Assembly (NCBI GenBank): GCA_903970165.1
Contig: CAJCHZ010000057.1
Coordinates: 1 to 50,253, forward strand
Length of the DNA: 50,253 nucleotides
Direction of reading: 5' to 3'
DNA from: Betaproteobacteria bacterium
GTDB lineage: Bacteria > Acidobacteriota > Terriglobia > Acidiferrales > UBA7541
Shown here: one piece after another, positions 33,928 to 42,511 of the stretch
How the letters are laid out: each line of letters opens with the position of its first letter
How positions within the stretch are numbered: the first letter of the stretch is position 1
Notes under the pieces: model-generated
Database searches by the model: none
What the model was told of the DNA's origin: nothing
The model's input: the letters and a program-made list of their open reading frames with translations, nothing else
Made by a program: the position numbers and the translations under genes

Positions 33928-34838
33928 AGCGGCCCGCAGCATTCTTCACAGCATTTTTCGCGATCCTGATTGTCTCCTTAGGCGGTTTGTACCTGGCCGA
34001 GCGCCGCCCCAAATCCACTCCCACTTCCGCTAACGCCGTCCTCGACATGGTGGCCGACGCGCAGCGGGACATCTCCCGCATCCCCATGCACTTCACGCGT
34101 CTCTCCGACGAGCAAGAGATCAAAATCGGCCGCGAACTCTCCGGACAATATGCCGGCCAATTCCAGAAGCTCAGCGCAGAAGACGAAGCCCTCGCGAAAT
34201 ACGTCCAGCGCGTTGGTGGCACTGTCTCGGCCCACGCCCATCGTCATCTCGCCTACGAATTTCACTTGATCCCCAATCACAACATGATCAACGCCTTCTC
34301 TCTCCCCGGCGGTCCCGTTTACATCGGAGAAGGCATGCTCGACCAGATGGAAACCGAGGACGAACTCGCCGCCATCCTTGGCCACGAAGTCGAACACATC
34401 GATCACTATCACTGCATCGAGCGCGTGCAGCTCGAAGCCAAACTAAAGAATCTAAATTTAGATATCGTTGGAGAGTTGCTGCAAATCCCTCTGGAATTTT
34501 GGCAGGCGGGCTACCACAAAGACGAAGAGTTCGAGGCCGATCGCGAAGGCGTCCGCCTCGCCGTCGAATCAGGCTATTCGCCATACGGGGCAGTCACTCT
34601 GTTCACGCGCATCGCCAAGCTCTGCAACGAATACGTAATCCACGCCGAAACCCCGGAACAAGAACTCTCCGAATTAGCCATCCAAAGCCTTGCAGGCTAT
34701 TTCCGTTCCCACCCGCTCCCCTCCGAGCGCCTCGGCCGCATTAACAGCCTGATCGCCGAAGAACATTGGCAAGGCCGCACGGAACAAAAACCTTTCCATG
34801 TCGAATACGAAGTCCACAACGGCCAATTCGTGAAGTAA
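33924..34838 (+). CDS. M48 family metalloprotease
   Basis: A 304-residue protein with one N-terminal membrane anchor or signal (AAFFTAFFAILIVSLGGLYLA). The peptidase domain shows the zinc motif HEVEHIDHYH (near residue 153) and the third ligand in EEFEADREGVRLAVESG, both intact. Upstream of it, FHLIPNHNMINAFSLPGGPVYI is the typical M48/BepA-like strand. Members process or degrade misfolded envelope proteins. The ATG overlaps the DUF2339 stop (ATGA); the longer frame starting at 33813 is a shadow of that gene. It is followed by the second kinase, which has its own promoter. Confidence 0.9.
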   Translation: MKRPAAFFTAFFAILIVSLGGLYLAERRPKSTPTSANAVLDMVADAQRDISRIPMHFTRLSDEQEIKIGRELSGQYAGQFQKLSAEDEALAKYVQRVGGTVSAHAHRHLAYEFHLIPNHNMINAFSLPGGPVYIGEGMLDQMETEDELAAILGHEVEHIDHYHCIERVQLEAKLKNLNLDIVGELLQIPLEFWQAGYHKDEEFEADREGVRLAVESGYSPYGAVTLFTRIAKLCNEYVIHAETPEQELSELAIQSLAGYFRSHPLPSERLGRINSLIAEEHWQGRTEQKPFHVEYEVHNGQFVK

Positions 34839-34855
34839 GACGAGCGGCACACGAA

Positions 34856-34883
34856 TTGACCAGCCCATTCCTTGGGCTATACT
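34856..34883 (+). promoter_or_regulatory. Predicted sigma-70 promoter of the TPR kinase, with inverted repeat
   Basis: TTGACC (34856-34861) and TATACT (34878-34883) are separated by 16 bases. The spacer contains the perfect inverted repeat AGCCCA-TTCCT-TGGGCT (34862-34878), placed like an operator between -35 and -10. It lies about 35 bases before the kinase ATG, which has a GGAGGAT ribosome site. Confidence 0.55.
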
Positions 34884-34915
34884 TTTGGCCAACCAGCTTC
34901 GTCGGAGGATCGCCC

Positions 34916-37717
34916 ATGTTTGATGACCCAGGTCCACCGGGTGGACCCGAGGGTTCGCCCGGTGATGCAACGATGTCCGTCGACGCCGCTCCCAGCCATT
35001 TTGATTCGGTCCCTTCTCCTCCGCTTCCGGTCACGATCGGTCGCTATCGCATCATCCGCCTGTTGGGCGAAGGCGGAATGGGCGCCGTCTACGAGGCAGA
35101 ACAAGACCAGCCGCGTCGCAGGGTCGCGATAAAAGTCATCAAGGCCGCGTGGGCAAGTCCGTCAACCCTTCAACGCTTCCAGCTTGAAACCGAGTCCCTC
35201 GGCCGCCTCCACCACGTTGGCATCGCCCAAATCTACGAAGCGGGCAGCGCCGAAACTCCTCTCGGCGTGCAGCCTTTCTTCGCCATGGAGCTCATTCAAG
35301 GCGAACCGGTGGTCCAATACGCCGACGTGCACCATCTCGACACGCGCCAACGACTGGCGTTGATGGTTCAGGTTTGTGAAGCGGCTCATCACGCGCATCA
35401 GCGCGGCATAATTCACCGCGATCTCAAACCGGGCAATATTCTCGTCGACGAATCCGGTCAGCCCAAAATCCTGGATTTCGGTCTGGCCCGCGCCACCGAT
35501 TCGGACGCGCAAGTCACTCGACAGACCGATGTCGGGCAGTTGCTTGGCACGCTCGCCTACATGAGTCCGGAACAAGTGCTTGCTGATCCGCTACTCATTG
35601 ATACGCGCAGCGACGTCTACGCGCTCGGCATAATTCTCTACCAACTTTTGGCCCGCAAATTTCCCTATATTCTGCCCCGCGAAATTCACGACGTGGTCCA
35701 TACTATCCGCAACGTCGATCCTGCCCCTCTCAGCTCCGTGAACCACAATTACCGCGGCGATATCGAGACCATCGTCGCCAAGGCTCTTGAGAAAGACAAA
35801 GCCCGCCGCTACGCCTCCGCCGCCGATCTGGCCGCGGACATTCAGCGCTACCTCAGCGATCAGCCCATCGCCGCGAAGCCGGCCAGCACCATATACCAGT
35901 TGCAGAAATTTGCTCTTCGCCACAAGGCCCTTGTGACGGCCGCGGGCGCCGTATTAGCCGTGCTGGTTTTGGGAATCGTGGCGAGTACCTGGGAAGCGTT
36001 CCGGGCCCGCCGCGCCGAAGCGGTGGCCAAACAGGAATCGGCCATTGCCCAGGCTGTGAACGAGTTTCTCCAGAAAGACATTCTCGGCCAGGCCAGCGCC
36101 TACAACCAATCCAAGCCCGATCCCGATCTGAAAGTACGCGCGGCGCTGGAACGCGCTGCGCAAAACATTCACGGCAAATTTGAGAAGCAGCCGGAAGTCG
36201 AAGCCTCCATTAGAGAAACGATCGGCAAATCCTTGCATGGTCTGGGTCTATACGACGAGGCTCGCGCACAATTTGAGCCCGCGCTGGATATCGAACGCCG
36301 TATCCTGGGTCCGGAAAATCCAAAGACTATCGATACCATGCTCGCCCTCGGCGCAACCGAGGAAGCGCAAGGCAAGTTTCCCGAAGCCGAAGCTCTGGAT
36401 AAACAGGTTTTGGAACTCAGCCGACGCGTGCTCGGTCCCGGGAGTCCTACGACGATCCAAACCATGAATCGTTTGTGCTCCGTCTACGACTTTGAGGGCA
36501 AATACGCGGAGGGCGAGGCCATTGGCACTCAGTCTGTGGAGATCAGTCGCCGCGCAAACGGCCCGGAATCTCCAGACACTCTCTCCGCCATGCACTTTCT
36601 GGCGATTATCTACTACGAGCAGGGCAAATATCCGGAGGCGATAGCTCTGGGCAAGCAAACTTTGGAACTCCGGCGCCGCATTCTTGGGCCTGAGCACCCG
36701 GACACCTTGGGCACATTGAATAACCTGGCGGCTGCCTATGGACAGCAAGGCGACTATGCGCAAGAGGAATTGCTTGAGAATCAACTGCTGGAAATAAGAC
36801 GGCGCGTTCTTGGACCTGAACACCCGGACACCTTGGATACGATGATCAATCTTGCTCTCGTCCACCGCTATCAAAAAAAATATTCCGAGGCTGAGTCCGT
36901 CGATCGCCAGGTTCTGGAAATCCAGCGCCGGTCTCTCGGGCCAGAGCATCCTCTCACCTTGCGTTCCATGAACAATCTGGCCATCGATCTCCAGCTTCAG
37001 GGTAACGCGGCGCAAGCGGAAGCCCTCGATCAACAGGTATATGAGATTCGCCGCCGCGTGCTCGGCCCGGAAAACCCGGATACGCTGCGGTCTGTAGCCA
37101 GCCTGGCCTACGATTACCGAAGTGCTCATAAATATGAACAAGCTGCTGCGCTCGACCAGAAGAATTTTGAGGTCCGCGCCCGGATCTTGGGTCCGAATAA
37201 TCCCGACACGCTCGATTCCATCAAGAGCCTGGGTTTCGACTATCGCGGAGAGGGTCGGCTTGATTTGGCCATTGGTGTGATGCGAAAGGTCGTCGAGCTC
37301 CGCCCGGATGACGCGCGATATCTGAATGAATTAGCGTGGTTTCTTCTGACAGCGCCAGACCCCGCATTCCGCGATCCTGTGGAAGCGCTGGGTTACTCGC
37401 GCCGCGCGACTAAAATTCAGCCTGACCAGGGCGGCCTCCTGAACACGCTCGGTCTCGCTCTTGTTCGCAACGGACTCTGGGAGGAAGCGATCGTCACTTT
37501 GAATAAAGCCGTCACGCTGGACAAGAGTGGTGACTATTCGGATTTTCTGTTTCTGGCCATGGCTTACCAAGGCCATAGAGACACCGCGGAAGCGCAACGC
37601 AATTTCGACATCGGTTCAGGTATGGCAAGCAAGCTCCCCGCCACGGACCTGGATAGTAGAAAGTTCTGGGCCGAAGCAGCAAAGGCTCTCGGCAAGCCTG
37701 GCCCGCCCTCGCGTTAG
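34916..37717 (+). CDS. Membrane-anchored Ser/Thr protein kinase with TPR array
   Basis: A 933-residue kinase. The PknB-like domain (about 42-310) has the loop LLGEGGMGAVYEA, the lysine in VAIKVIKA, HRDLKPGNIL (near 166), DFGLA (near 186) and MSPEQV. A single transmembrane segment follows (AAGAVLAVLVLGIVASTW, about 340), and then 8-9 TPRs of about 42 residues of the kinesin-light-chain type, with LGPEHPDTL-like connectors repeated throughout. The TPRs would lie outside the membrane and sense or bind a partner. The catalytic residues are all present. ATG at 34916 fits the ribosome site (GGAGGAT) and the promoter; the frame itself is open upstream, into the protease gene. Confidence 0.93.
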   Translation: MFDDPGPPGGPEGSPGDATMSVDAAPSHFDSVPSPPLPVTIGRYRIIRLLGEGGMGAVYEAEQDQPRRRVAIKVIKAAWASPSTLQRFQLETESLGRLHHVGIAQIYEAGSAETPLGVQPFFAMELIQGEPVVQYADVHHLDTRQRLALMVQVCEAAHHAHQRGIIHRDLKPGNILVDESGQPKILDFGLARATDSDAQVTRQTDVGQLLGTLAYMSPEQVLADPLLIDTRSDVYALGIILYQLLARKFPYILPREIHDVVHTIRNVDPAPLSSVNHNYRGDIETIVAKALEKDKARRYASAADLAADIQRYLSDQPIAAKPASTIYQLQKFALRHKALVTAAGAVLAVLVLGIVASTWEAFRARRAEAVAKQESAIAQAVNEFLQKDILGQASAYNQSKPDPDLKVRAALERAAQNIHGKFEKQPEVEASIRETIGKSLHGLGLYDEARAQFEPALDIERRILGPENPKTIDTMLALGATEEAQGKFPEAEALDKQVLELSRRVLGPGSPTTIQTMNRLCSVYDFEGKYAEGEAIGTQSVEISRRANGPESPDTLSAMHFLAIIYYEQGKYPEAIALGKQTLELRRRILGPEHPDTLGTLNNLAAAYGQQGDYAQEELLENQLLEIRRRVLGPEHPDTLDTMINLALVHRYQKKYSEAESVDRQVLEIQRRSLGPEHPLTLRSMNNLAIDLQLQGNAAQAEALDQQVYEIRRRVLGPENPDTLRSVASLAYDYRSAHKYEQAAALDQKNFEVRARILGPNNPDTLDSIKSLGFDYRGEGRLDLAIGVMRKVVELRPDDARYLNELAWFLLTAPDPAFRDPVEALGYSRRATKIQPDQGGLLNTLGLALVRNGLWEEAIVTLNKAVTLDKSGDYSDFLFLAMAYQGHRDTAEAQRNFDIGSGMASKLPATDLDSRKFWAEAAKALGKPGPPSR

Positions 37718-37780
37718 TGCATACCGGCTAACAAGTGCTGTCTGCTTGTGAGCCTTCGGCACCTGTGATAATCATGCGAT

Positions 37781-39088
37781 ATGAAAATCAGGGCGTTCAT
37801 CCTCGCTTCGCCAATCGCGTTTTTCCCTCTTTTGGCGAGCCCTCAGCAGCCAGTCGAACCTCCACCTTCCACGGTTGTGAAAGCAGCCAGGCTCCTCGAT
37901 GTCATCAAAGGAACGTATATCGAGAACGCCGCTGTGTGGATTGAAGGTGAGCGCGTCAAGGAGGTTGGCCGGGCCGCCGAGGTTGAGCCGCATGCACCCA
38001 AAAACGCAAAACGAATCGACCTCGGTCGCGTCACGGTCTTGCCTGGGTTGATCGATTGCCACACGCACATCATGGCGCGCATGGAAAGCGGCGACGAGGC
38101 TTATGTGCTGGACCTGGCGACGAAATCGCAAGCATTCCGTGCGCTCGAAGGCGCGTTCAATGCGCGCATTACGCTGAATGCGGGGTTTACAACAATTCGC
38201 GATGTGGAAAGCGAGGGCGCGGGATATGCGGATGTGGCGCTTCGTGACGCAATCCAGCAAGGACTTGCAGAAGGCCCTCGCATGCAAGTGGCGACTCGCG
38301 CCATCGCCGCGGTGGGCCAATATGAACCGTTTGGGATTTCACCGGACCTGGTGAACTTCCCTACGGGTGCGCAGATGATCAGCGGTGTCGAGGACGCTCG
38401 CCGCGCCGTTCGTGAACAGATCGGGCATGGCGCGGACCTCATTAAGGTTTATGCGGACTGGAGAAATCCAACGCTCACGGTCGAAGAAATGCACGTCATC
38501 GTGGAAGAAGCTCACAAACAAAAACTGAAGGTTGCGGCCCACGCCAACACAGCGGAAGGAATCAAGAATGCGATTGCCGCGGGAGTGGATTCGATCGAGC
38601 ATGGGAGTTATGCCAGTCCTGAAGATCTGAAGATGATGAAGGCCAACGGAACATTTCTGGTACCGACTCTTGGTGTGGTCTACGCGCTTCATGATGCAAA
38701 AAAATACGAAGCGATGAATCCCGAGCAGCGTAACAGGCGCGAAACTTTTCGGCAAAATATGCAACAGATCCTTCAACTAGCCGGCAGCCTGGGCGTGAAG
38801 ATTGCATCCGGCTTCGACGCGGGCACCGCGGACGGCCAAGGTAAGAACGCCAACGAACTCGTCGCTCTCACACTGGTTGGAACGACGCCGCTGCAGGCGA
38901 TTCGCGCCGCAACCGCCGATGCTTCTGAGTTGATGGGCTGGCAGGACAGGGTAGGCGCGATCGAAACGGGAAAATATGCCGACTTGATTGCAGTGGAGGG
39001 CGACCCGCTTGCCGATATCACTGCAATTCAGAAAGTAAAGTTTGTGATGAAAGGCGGCGCGGTCGTGAAAGACGATCTTTCTCGCTAA
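37781..39088 (+). CDS. Secreted amidohydrolase (imidazolonepropionase-like)
   Basis: A 435-residue exported metal-dependent hydrolase of the amidohydrolase superfamily. It has a signal peptide (MKIRAFILASPIAFFPLLAS) and the metal motifs: DCHTHI near residue 92, the carboxylated Lys in DLIKVYAD, KVAAHANT, SIEHGSY, and the Asp in SGFDAGTADG. The C-terminus VGAIETGKYADLIAVEGDPL is the typical amidohydrolase end. Substrates in this group include prolyl dipeptides and cyclic amides; the exact one cannot be told. The frame begins 63 bases after the kinase; a possible GATAAT box at 37767-37772 lies right before the ATG, which would make the mRNA nearly leaderless. Confidence 0.9.
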   Translation: MKIRAFILASPIAFFPLLASPQQPVEPPPSTVVKAARLLDVIKGTYIENAAVWIEGERVKEVGRAAEVEPHAPKNAKRIDLGRVTVLPGLIDCHTHIMARMESGDEAYVLDLATKSQAFRALEGAFNARITLNAGFTTIRDVESEGAGYADVALRDAIQQGLAEGPRMQVATRAIAAVGQYEPFGISPDLVNFPTGAQMISGVEDARRAVREQIGHGADLIKVYADWRNPTLTVEEMHVIVEEAHKQKLKVAAHANTAEGIKNAIAAGVDSIEHGSYASPEDLKMMKANGTFLVPTLGVVYALHDAKKYEAMNPEQRNRRETFRQNMQQILQLAGSLGVKIASGFDAGTADGQGKNANELVALTLVGTTPLQAIRAATADASELMGWQDRVGAIETGKYADLIAVEGDPLADITAIQKVKFVMKGGAVVKDDLSR

Positions 39089-39162
39089 GCTTACGTCCCT
39101 CGCACACCATGCTCCGAAGGGTTGCTGCATGCACGCGATGTGTACAGCTCAAAAAGCCGCGC

Positions 39163-39597
39163 TCAGTCATAGAAATTGTATGGAGCCTGTGGGACTGGCT
39201 TTGCTGCATCCAACTGAAAACAGTAGTCTCCCTTCGGGTGCCGCCACGGATCGTCCGCATTCGTATTGGGCAATTCGTGGCTATCCGTTGCGAAGGTCGC
39301 ACAGAGTTCGTATTCGCTGTGCTTCTTTGGGTGATAAAGGAAAGGCTTTCCAGTGAGGACGTCTTTCTTAACCACGCCATTAATCTTGTCCAGATCATCC
39401 GGCAGCGCTTTTTCGGATTTATCCCAGGCGCTATTGATTTGCTGTGCAAGCGATGCCAACGCCTGCACATTCTTGTAGTCCGCTCGCACAAGGCGCTGTT
39501 TGCTCGGGCTGCCAAGAAATCGAAAGCCCAGTATCAATACAACAATGACGGCCACCGCCGCCAGCAGTGTGGCCCACACATTCCTATTCATCGCCAC
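39163..39597 (-). CDS. Hypothetical membrane-anchored protein
   Basis: This 144-residue protein has one N-terminal membrane helix (VWATLLAAVAVIVVLILGFRFL) and a polar remainder with ASLAQQINSAWDKSEKALPDDL and DVLTGKPFLYHPKKHSEYEL. The later residues resemble the C-terminal domains of pseudopilin-like or DUF-type small proteins, but I cannot assign a family. It overlaps the upstream DUF5671-like gene by 14 bases (8 if the second ATG is used), so the two are probably translated together. Confidence 0.65.
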   Translation of the reverse strand: MAMNRNVWATLLAAVAVIVVLILGFRFLGSPSKQRLVRADYKNVQALASLAQQINSAWDKSEKALPDDLDKINGVVKKDVLTGKPFLYHPKKHSEYELCATFATDSHELPNTNADDPWRHPKGDYCFQLDAAKPVPQAPYNFYD

Positions 39598-40231
39598 TCT
39601 TCACGGGAACCGGCCTTGGCTGTAGTGCCCCGAAGTAATACCAAAAAATCCCGCTCACGATCGCCAGTACAATCGCGGCCTTCGCAGAAAAGTTTGCGGT
39701 CAATTCGCCCCGAAAAACGGAGGTCAGAAACGCGATCAAATCACCCACCGCAATCGCCGCCGTGACGAAAAGCGCGATATAAGTAAGCCACTTCCTGACG
39801 GCAGATTCCAACTTCTCCGGATGGTTCTCAAGTTCACGATTAATGTAATTCATGACGAACAGGTAGACAGGAAATGCCACGATGATCGAGGCAAGCGCGT
39901 TCGCCACCTGGTAGATGCCGAAATAGCTAGGCTGTTGGAGAGGATCCTTGAGCCAGTGATCGATCAACTCGAACATGACCGCGCCGAGCCCAAATGTCCA
40001 TGTGGCAAGCGTAGCAAAGCTCAGAAGATAGAGAAACGCATCCTTGGCGGAGGCTGAGCGCTTATAGGGAGGGATTCGAAGCCCACTTCGCGTCTCGTAA
40101 TGGTCGGCGAGCACGCGGTACACTTCTTCCTCCGGCCATGCGCGCCCGCGCAACAGCCCGACGAGCGTTTCATCCGAAGCGCCCTGGCTTTTCGCCGTGT
40201 CAAGGAATTTCTGCAACTCAGCCGGGATCAC
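39584..40231 (-). CDS. DUF5671-like membrane protein
   Basis: A 215-residue protein. The first 55 residues are soluble and helical (LQKFLDTAKSQGASDETLVG, then AWPEEEVYRVLADHYE), and after PPYKRSASAKDAFLYLLSF there are four hydrophobic segments (FATLATWTFGLGAVMFELI, IYQVANALASIIVAFPVYLF, WLTYIALFVTAAIAVGDLIA, AAIVLAIVSGIFWYYF). The repeated AKDAFLYLL pattern and layout match DUF5671 proteins, whose role is unknown. It is the upstream partner of the overlapping small anchored protein. Confidence 0.75.
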   Translation of the reverse strand: MIPAELQKFLDTAKSQGASDETLVGLLRGRAWPEEEVYRVLADHYETRSGLRIPPYKRSASAKDAFLYLLSFATLATWTFGLGAVMFELIDHWLKDPLQQPSYFGIYQVANALASIIVAFPVYLFVMNYINRELENHPEKLESAVRKWLTYIALFVTAAIAVGDLIAFLTSVFRGELTANFSAKAAIVLAIVSGIFWYYFGALQPRPVPVKSGDE

Positions 40232-40272
40232 GACGTGTAATTGTAGCGCAACGGGGCTTCGTCTAAGAATAC

Positions 40273-41952
40273 TTAAGGTTTTGTTTCCACCACGTCCAGC
40301 GTCGCTTCTGCGGCGTCAACAACTCTTGTCCATGAGTCATCTTCGTGCCGCGTCAGGTAAAACACAAACGGCGTTATCTGGAATGGCAGGTTTTCGTCTT
40401 CAGCCACGGTGCCCACGGGCTTGGATTTGAGCATTCTCAGCTGATCATGCCAGGGGTCAACCTTGATGCGTCCACCGAGTGGCAATGCAGCTATCTCGTT
40501 GCCCGCCGGCTTGGCGTTGGACGACGGGGTGGAGAACACCGCATAGGCGACGGCCCAGCTTGTTCGTACCCTGTCACCCAGATGCGGGCTGATAAGATTG
40601 GGAATTTCCTTCGACCATTTCTTGAGCGCCAAAAAGAAAAGTTGCGTGGTGCCAGACTGCTCGTTATAGGGCGAGTTCTTCAGCAACTCGATCCCTTTCT
40701 GCTTCGCCGCCTGTTCCTCTTCTGGTGTGTGAGCAAAGCCAAAGTGTTCGAACGTTTCCTTTTCGTCGAAGCGCACGTGGTTCAAAAACCCCAATTGCGT
40801 GTCCACGGGATGTCCAAGCACGACGTGAGCGAGTTCGTGAGCCAGAATAGCGGCAAGGCTCCCCTCATCGGGAAGCACGTCAACCAAACCCCGGCTGAGG
40901 ACGATCGTGTGGCCTACGGTGAACGACTCCAGCGTCGAGGTCATCAGCACCCGGCAGCGAACTTGCGGCTGGATGTCGAGGTTATTGGTCACTTCCAGGT
41001 TGTTCACCACCGTCTCCAGCACTTTATCCACTTCTCCGCGTGGCGCGAGCAATCCCTGTCGTTCCAGACGGCCCGTTAAGTTGTCTTCGGCCTGCCGCCC
41101 CCAGGAGCGCTTCGATTGAATCGGCGAGTAATCGTTAGAGACTTCGGCATGATCCTTTACAGGAAAAATTGATTCAATAGAGACTTTGCTCAGTTCTTGC
41201 TCCTCCCCGCTATGACTGAGGTCATAGCCCCACAGACGTGTCTGCGCTCGGAATGCCCTGAATCCCATGTTCTTGGTCTTTGGGTCTTTCACATTGCCTT
41301 CTTCGCTGTAGATGAAGGCCGGGAGCCAGAGGTTCTTGCCAGCATTCGTCCGCCAGCTATCGAAGTTGAAATAGCCACTTGTCAGCGATGATCCGCCATA
41401 AGCCCCGTTAAAACGCACGATGTGATAATCCTGATCTTCTACCCAGATGCGGCCCACGAAACGCCCTTTCCCGGTCTTCGGCAACGGGTCTACGTCAAAT
41501 ACGAGACAACGAACTTCACCGAGGAATTCTCGGCCGACGTACTCAATTTTGTAGTGCCCGCGGTCAAAGCCATCCATGTCCACGTAGATCATCTGCAGAA
41601 AGCCCTGCGGAACAAATTCCATTGCGGAGAAGAATCCTTTCCAGGCTCCGAAGACCTTGTGCTTCAAACCTGCGTCACCCAGCGGCTCGATCTCTATGCC
41701 CTTCGCCAGTTCTGCCCGGCCAAGAAAGTATTTGTCGCCATCGGCCGCTGCTCCCATCTGTTTGTCGGGACGGAGGTTTTGGATGTATGTCTCCACCAGC
41801 GGCGAATATTGGTGCAGCAATTGCACCTCTGCTTGCTCCTGCGAAATGATCTTGTCCACTACGTCGCTGAAGTTTGCCGGTTCCTGGGCAGTTGCAAACA
41901 ACGGAGTCGTTCCAAGAACGAGAATCACTGGAAGAATCTTGAGGCTGCGCAT
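40273..41952 (-). CDS. Secreted M48 family metalloprotease with LolA-like N-terminus
   Basis: A 559-residue exported protein with a signal peptide (PVILVLGTTPLFATAQ). The first 250 residues contain a lipoprotein-carrier-like beta domain (MIYVDMDGFDRGHYKIEYVG, CLVFDVDPLP and GRFVGRIWVEDQDYHIVRFN). The C-terminal M48 domain has the intact zinc motif HELAHVVLGH (near residue 368), with EEEQAAKQKGIELL in the place of the third ligand, and SFTVGHTIVLSRGLVDVLPDEG ahead of it. It probably handles misfolded outer-membrane or secreted proteins. The ATG at 41952 has a GGGAGG site. It is transcribed away from the split secreted-protein gene. Confidence 0.88.
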   Translation of the reverse strand: MRSLKILPVILVLGTTPLFATAQEPANFSDVVDKIISQEQAEVQLLHQYSPLVETYIQNLRPDKQMGAAADGDKYFLGRAELAKGIEIEPLGDAGLKHKVFGAWKGFFSAMEFVPQGFLQMIYVDMDGFDRGHYKIEYVGREFLGEVRCLVFDVDPLPKTGKGRFVGRIWVEDQDYHIVRFNGAYGGSSLTSGYFNFDSWRTNAGKNLWLPAFIYSEEGNVKDPKTKNMGFRAFRAQTRLWGYDLSHSGEEQELSKVSIESIFPVKDHAEVSNDYSPIQSKRSWGRQAEDNLTGRLERQGLLAPRGEVDKVLETVVNNLEVTNNLDIQPQVRCRVLMTSTLESFTVGHTIVLSRGLVDVLPDEGSLAAILAHELAHVVLGHPVDTQLGFLNHVRFDEKETFEHFGFAHTPEEEQAAKQKGIELLKNSPYNEQSGTTQLFFLALKKWSKEIPNLISPHLGDRVRTSWAVAYAVFSTPSSNAKPAGNEIAALPLGGRIKVDPWHDQLRMLKSKPVGTVAEDENLPFQITPFVFYLTRHEDDSWTRVVDAAEATLDVVETKP

Positions 41953-42067
41953 GAATGCCTCCCAAACCTCGGACCTTGGATATAGGGCGGGTGTTCCGCA
42001 AACTAACTCTTCGATCGCACCCTGTCATCTGTCCTCAGGAGCAGTTTAAGTACACCGGCCTTGAGTA

Positions 42068-42090
42068 GGGCAGACGTTTCTTGTCTGTCC
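42068..42090. other. Intergenic hairpin
   Basis: GGGCAGAC and GTCTGTCC enclose a 7-base loop (one G-T pair), followed by GCCTCAGGC. It lies in the divergent region between the M48 gene and the split gene; no T run follows it. Confidence 0.3.
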
Positions 42091-42208
42091 GCCTCAGGCT
42101 TTGCGAATTGGAATGCGCCTCCTGTTCACCAATCACGGTTAGCTTTGTGCAATAATCGCGGGCGTCTTGTGAAAGTCCAGATTACATCTCCCGAATTTGG
42201 GGTGGACG

Positions 42209-42511
42209 ATGCGCTTGAGTTTTTCTGTAAGGAAATCAATTACGCCTGCGTGCGCTTTTCTTGCCCTGATACTGCTCACCTCGTATGGGCTACGTGCGAA
42301 CCCCATATCCATACATGCCCGCAAAGCAGTAGAAACGATGCAACAGCTTCGTACGATTGGAGTGCCCAAGTTTGAGGCAGGTCCGCCCGCGAAAGTTCCG
42401 GGTATGCTCCGGCTACGGAAGCAGGAGCTGAAAGCCTTGATCATTGAAGACTTAAACGATCAGAATCGCCACTCGTTCCCAGCGAAGATGAAATATTGGA
42501 GCAGCTTATAG
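42209..42511 (+). CDS. N-terminal part of a secreted protein, split by a probable frameshift
   Basis: This frame of 100 residues begins with a signal peptide (SITPACAFLALILLTSYGLRANP) and then a helical segment (ARKAVETMQQLRTIG, RKQELKALIIEDLND). It stops at 42509-42511 with an unrelated-looking tail. The neighbouring frame is open from 42448 and continues naturally (SEDEILEQLIAAGWEE) into the next entry, so the two are most likely one gene of about 400 residues broken near 42471-42490. The ATG has a GGGGTGG ribosome site. Whether the break is real or a base error cannot be told from one sequence. Confidence 0.6.
   Translation: MRLSFSVRKSITPACAFLALILLTSYGLRANPISIHARKAVETMQQLRTIGVPKFEAGPPAKVPGMLRLRKQELKALIIEDLNDQNRHSFPAKMKYWSSL

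Noticed and set aside
38701..38780. Third copy of the kinase-flanking intergenic repeat
   Set aside because: A shadow translation there looks similar, but the DNA itself does not match the repeat and it lies inside the amidohydrolase gene.
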